NCBI GenBank assembly: GCA_002746235.1
Contig: NVWJ01000001.1
Coordinates: 423,021 to 432,331, forward strand
Source: Planctomycetota bacterium
GTDB lineage: Bacteria; Planctomycetota; UBA1135
Length of the DNA: 9,311 nucleotides
Direction of reading: 5' to 3'
The notes under the pieces: generated by a model
The model's database searches: none
The model's input: only the letters and a program-made list of their open reading frames with translations
Told to the model about the DNA's origin: nothing
Shown: piece by piece, positions 7,301 through 9,311 of the stretch
How positions within the stretch are numbered: position 1 is the stretch's first letter
Layout: every line of letters starts with the position of its first letter
Position numbers and translations under genes: made by a program

Positions 7301-7952
7301 GAGTGAGATCGTCTTTCGCGCGCAGGAACTCCAGTACATCTGGATGATCGCAACGCATGACACCCATGTTTGCGCCGCGACGAAATGCGCCTTGCTGGAT
7401 GGCGTCGGTGCCAGCGGAGTAGGCATCGATGAAGGAAAGTGGGCCGGAAGTGCGGCCGCCGGAACTTGCGACGATGGAACCGTCAGGACGCAGACTAGAG
7501 AAAGAAAACCCTGTTCCGCCGCCGGCTTTCTGAATCAAGGCCACGTGCTTCAAGGTGGTGAAGATGCCATCGATGGAATCTTCGACCGGCAGTACAAAGC
7601 AAGCCGACAACATGCCCATCGAACGACCGGCGTTCATGAGGGTTGGCGAGTTCGGCATGAAGGTGCCGGTAGCCATGAGGTTGTAGAAACGGCGCGACCA
7701 CTTATCGCCGACTGGCTTGCCTAGCTCACGGTATTCCGGCGCCGCAATAGCGGTCGCGACACGCCAAAAAAGACCTTTCGGAGTCTCGACCACCGCGCCG
7801 GTGATCTCATCTTTCGCTAAATAGCGGTTCGCCAGTACGGTGCTGGAGTTTTCCGAGAGCTTTGGCTCTGGAAGGTCACCTGGTTGGGCCGGGGTAGCTG
7901 GACTCTGGAACTCTTGCGAGCTAGGGGGAGTAGTTTTCTGAGAGCGGGACAT
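4305..7952 (-). CDS. nrdJ: Class II (B12-dependent) ribonucleoside-diphosphate/triphosphate reductase with in-frame intein
   Basis: A 1215-residue precursor; removing the intein (330-701) leaves an 843-residue adenosylcobalamin-dependent reductase that makes deoxynucleotides without a separate radical subunit. Landmarks: [18 protein letters not shown] at 32-49; [10 protein letters not shown] at 100-109; SACFVLP with Cys118, one of the substrate-reducing pair; [16 protein letters not shown] at 141-156; split active-site motif ATNP (326-329) plus CGEQ (702-705), where Cys702 is the thiyl-radical cysteine and Glu704 the catalytic acid; SCNLGSINL with Cys713, the second redox cysteine; PTGTIS at 858-863; a TSCPD-like region at about 1045-1115; and a C-terminal Cys-rich tail, CPSC at 1190-1193 and [12 protein letters not shown] at 1204-1215, resembling a zinc ribbon plus thioredoxin-reducible cysteines. 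ATG 7952 is chosen because family similarity starts about 30 residues later; its Shine-Dalgarno is weak. No cobalamin riboswitch or NrdR box is recognised in the 132-bp upstream gap. Host and intein portions show no obvious composition shift by eye. Confidence 0.97.
   Translation of the reverse strand: [1215 protein letters not shown]
5850..6965 (-). mobile_element. Intein with LAGLIDADG homing endonuclease, inserted in nrdJ
   Basis: A 372-residue protein intron, precursor residues 330-701, translated in frame within nrdJ. Splice block A starts with Cys1 ([13 protein letters not shown]). Block B has LTEDHP with the conserved Thr63 and His66. Block F/G is [21 protein letters not shown] in sense, ending with penultimate His371 and terminal Asn372, and the next extein residue is Cys. 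All residues of the standard splicing pathway (N-S acyl shift at Cys1, transesterification to Cys+1, Asn cyclisation) are therefore present. Between the blocks lie two LAGLIDADG motifs, [13 protein letters not shown] (acidic Asp at precursor 453) and [14 protein letters not shown] (acidic Asp at precursor 557), both retaining the metal-binding Asp, so the endonuclease is probably intact. The joined host sequence is [23 protein letters not shown], exactly the uninterrupted class II motif. Boundaries are confident because removing this segment restores the family sequence to the residue. Confidence 0.96.
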
Positions 7953-7963
7953 TTGCGATTTGG

Positions 7964-7979
7964 GTTCTTCACTTAGAAC
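7964..7979. repeat. Short inverted repeat just upstream of nrdJ
   Basis: GTTCT and AGAAC arms separated by six bases, centred about 20 bases before the nrdJ ATG. The position would suit an operator or a 5'-UTR hairpin, but five-base arms can arise by chance and the motif does not match an NrdR box or a known LexA site orientation. The rest of the 7953-8084 gap contains a GCC triplet run (7990-8000), a run of six A (8033-8038), and no promoter I can defend. Confidence 0.25.
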
Positions 7980-8084
7980 GTAACGCGAGCCGCCGCCGCC
8001 TGCTACCGGAATCCATTCATTTCGACCGCGGGAAAAAACTTTACTCCGTTAACCACACGACTGCGGTTCCAAGGAAGGTCTGGC

Positions 8085-9098
8085 CTAACTACCGGAGACG
8101 TCGACGGCGAGTCGTTCACGCACCGCAGCCACCACTTTTTCCGCGGCAACCTCGTTTCCACAGCGAAAATGTTGCTCCGGACAAGTCGGATGTCCGTGAA
8201 TTCCGCACGGCCGACAGTCCAAATCAGAAACCTGCAAAATCACGTCGCGCGAACCACGGGGGCCGAAGCCAAAATCGGGAACCGTACTGCAAAATATTGC
8301 GACTACCGGAATCCCAGCCGCCACGCCCATATGCATCGGCGCGGAATCATTGGTCATAAGACAGGCTGCACGCTCCAGTACCGCGTAGGACTCACGCAGA
8401 TTGGTTTGACCAGTCAAATTGGTCAGTCCAGGACCGCCGCCAGAGATTTGGATGATGTTCTCGGCAAGGTCGGTGTCGTCGGGACCGCCGAGCAGGACGA
8501 CGCGCTCCCCGCCATCCAGTAACTGCTTGATGGCTTCTGCAAAATGTTCCGCCGGCCAACGTTTGGTCGCCCAAATCGATCCTGGGGCCACTGCCACAAA
8601 GCCTGACTGCGGCGCAAGTTGCATCGCCCGCTGCTGCTCTTCTAGCGATGGGAACAATCGCGGACGCTCCCATTCCCCGCCACCAATTAACGCAAGATTG
8701 CGTTCGATTTCATGCAGCTGCTTAGGGTAGGGCACTAGTTTGGTGTACAGCTTGGCCCCCGATGCATTGTCATAGCCCACCCGCTCCGGAATCCGCGCGA
8801 GGCGTAACAAAAATGCGGTACGCCAGGAACGATGGGAACAAATCACCCGTGCGTATTGGCGTTGGCGCAGCATTTTGGCCAAACGAAAGATCCCGCGGAC
8901 GCCTTTATCTACACCGCGTTTGTCATAAACCATGACCTCGCGCAGATCTGGATGGCCGGAAAGCATTTGCGCGCCGCCAGTGGAGGTCAAGAAATCAACC
9001 GGACCATCAAACTTTGCCACGGCGGCGCGCACCAACGGTTCTGCGCAGAGGACATCGCCCAGAAAAGAGGTATCGACGAGCAGGGTGGCTGCAGACAC
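8085..9098 (-). CDS. ADP-heptose:LPS heptosyltransferase (GT9, WaaF/heptosyltransferase II-like)
   Basis: A complete 337-residue GT-B glycosyltransferase of family 9 that transfers L-glycero-D-manno-heptose (or a related sugar) to the LPS inner core at the cytoplasmic face of the inner membrane. N-terminal domain: TLLVDTSFLGDVLCAEPL at 5-22 carries the family GD (Gly14-Asp15). Acceptor-side residues follow in CSHRSWRTAFLLRL and RVGYD at 106-110. The donor domain starts with VAVAPGSIWATKRWP at 168-182, continues with VVLLGGPDD at 200-208, LTGQTNLRE at 228-236, and NDSAPMHMGVAAGIPVVAIF at 250-269, then PDFGFGPRG. A Cys cluster at 295, 298, 306 and 313 (CRPCG, CPEQHFRC) matches the cysteine-containing tail seen in WaaF-type enzymes. 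The start is GTG 9098; similarity begins by residue 5, so it fits, though no strong Shine-Dalgarno is seen. It is followed by a 132-bp gap before nrdJ. A weak hairpin at 8051-8068 is not a convincing terminator. I omit a symbol because the exact heptose position is not determinable. Confidence 0.92.
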   Translation of the reverse strand: MSAATLLVDTSFLGDVLCAEPLVRAAVAKFDGPVDFLTSTGGAQMLSGHPDLREVMVYDKRGVDKGVRGIFRLAKMLRQRQYARVICSHRSWRTAFLLRLARIPERVGYDNASGAKLYTKLVPYPKQLHEIERNLALIGGGEWERPRLFPSLEEQQRAMQLAPQSGFVAVAPGSIWATKRWPAEHFAEAIKQLLDGGERVVLLGGPDDTDLAENIIQISGGGPGLTNLTGQTNLRESYAVLERAACLMTNDSAPMHMGVAAGIPVVAIFCSTVPDFGFGPRGSRDVILQVSDLDCRPCGIHGHPTCPEQHFRCGNEVAAEKVVAAVRERLAVDVSGS

Positions 9099-9152
9099 GA
9101 CGCTATTCTATCTGGTTGAGGCCGTCCTCATGAACACCAACCATCCAATCGT

Positions 9153-9311
9153 TTGACCCACAGTCTTCCAGGCTCACGCCGGGAAGTCATGCGTCTTGCG
9201 TGGCCGATTGGTGTTTCCATGTTGTCTTTCACGATGAAGGGCTTCGTCGACATGCTCATGGTTGGGCAGCTCGGCACCGATGCGCTTGGTGCGGTTGGAT
9301 TCGCCTCAGTC
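9153..9311 (+). CDS. MATE-family efflux transporter, N-terminal fragment
   Basis: The frame is open from just after a TGA at 9117-9119 to the right edge; only about 53 residues are visible. The sequence GSRREVMRLAWPIGVSMLSF, then TMKGFVDMLMVGQLGTDALG and AVGFASV, matches the first transmembrane helix and following loop of MATE (multidrug and toxic compound extrusion, NorM/DinF type) proteins: an (L/R)LAxP helix start, a central FVD, then VGxLGTxALxAVG. These inner-membrane antiporters export drugs, cations or, in related families, lipid intermediates, using Na+ or H+ gradients. The start is uncertain: TTG 9153 gives the usual dozen residues before the first helix but has no Shine-Dalgarno; ATG 9189 has GGGAAG just upstream but begins almost at the helix. 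It is divergent from the heptosyltransferase gene (54 bp from GTG 9098 to TTG 9153), so the promoters share that gap. The substrate cannot be inferred. Confidence 0.7.
   Translation, partial: MTHSLPGSRREVMRLAWPIGVSMLSFTMKGFVDMLMVGQLGTDALGAVGFASV

Noticed and set aside
6627..7724. Long plus-strand open frame (365 codons) antisense to nrdJ and its intein
   Set aside because: Its translation has no recognisable domain and lies wholly opposite a confidently identified gene with intact family motifs; it is explained by the base composition and codon use of the true gene.
7990..8000. GCC triplet run as a microsatellite
   Set aside because: Only about four units; too short to be meaningful in a GC-rich genome.
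8033..8068. Possible terminator for the heptosyltransferase gene: AACCGC/GTGGTT hairpin at 8051-8068 followed by a T6 run on the minus strand
   Set aside because: The stem is only six pairs with a G-U wobble, and the T-run starts 12 bases after the stem, too far for a normal intrinsic terminator.
8065..8080. GACCTTCCTTGGAACC on the minus strand, reminiscent of a CueR-type copper operator
   Set aside because: The dyad is imperfect and it lies next to the heptosyltransferase stop, far from copA, with no suitable promoter spacing.

Overview
The window comes from a Gram-negative (LPS or outer-membrane-bearing) bacterium. It encodes a heptosyltransferase of the lipid A/core pathway, a CopB-type outer-membrane beta-barrel protein and a Tat-exported multicopper oxidase. 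Base composition is moderately GC-rich and gene packing is tight. The phylum cannot be settled from these genes alone; a proteobacterium or a member of the Planctomycetota/PVC group would both fit, and this is only a guess.

Layout from left to right. The left edge holds the N-terminus of a secreted Xaa-Pro aminopeptidase-like protein on the minus strand. It diverges, across 39 bp, from a complete cysteine desulfurase on the plus strand (246-1418). The desulfurase gene converges on and overlaps by 4 bp (CTAA) the end of a minus-strand copper-resistance pair, copA then copB. copB starts with TTG inside the copA stop (TTGA overlap) behind a perfect AGGAGG, so the two are very likely translationally coupled. 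Upstream of copA, beyond a perfect 10-bp stem that looks like a transcription terminator, lies a large minus-strand gene for a class II (adenosylcobalamin-dependent) ribonucleotide reductase, nrdJ (4305-7952). Its reading frame is interrupted in frame by a 372-residue intein (DNA 5850-6965) with both LAGLIDADG homing-endonuclease motifs. The intein sits directly before the thiyl-radical cysteine of the NPCGEQ active-site motif. Further upstream, same strand, is a WaaF-like ADP-heptose:LPS heptosyltransferase (8085-9098), divergent from the N-terminus of a MATE-family efflux transporter that runs off the right edge.

How the genes relate. Only copA and copB form a clear functional unit: periplasmic copper oxidation and sequestration plus an outer-membrane partner. 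The others are housekeeping functions (persulfide sulfur supply, deoxynucleotide synthesis, LPS core assembly, peptide degradation, efflux) that appear to be neighbours rather than a pathway. The most notable element is the intein in nrdJ: the reductase should be inactive until the intein splices out. I saw no rRNA, tRNA, CRISPR array, insertion sequence or phage gene, and no stretch over 300 bp lacks a gene. I do not see a wholly new system here.
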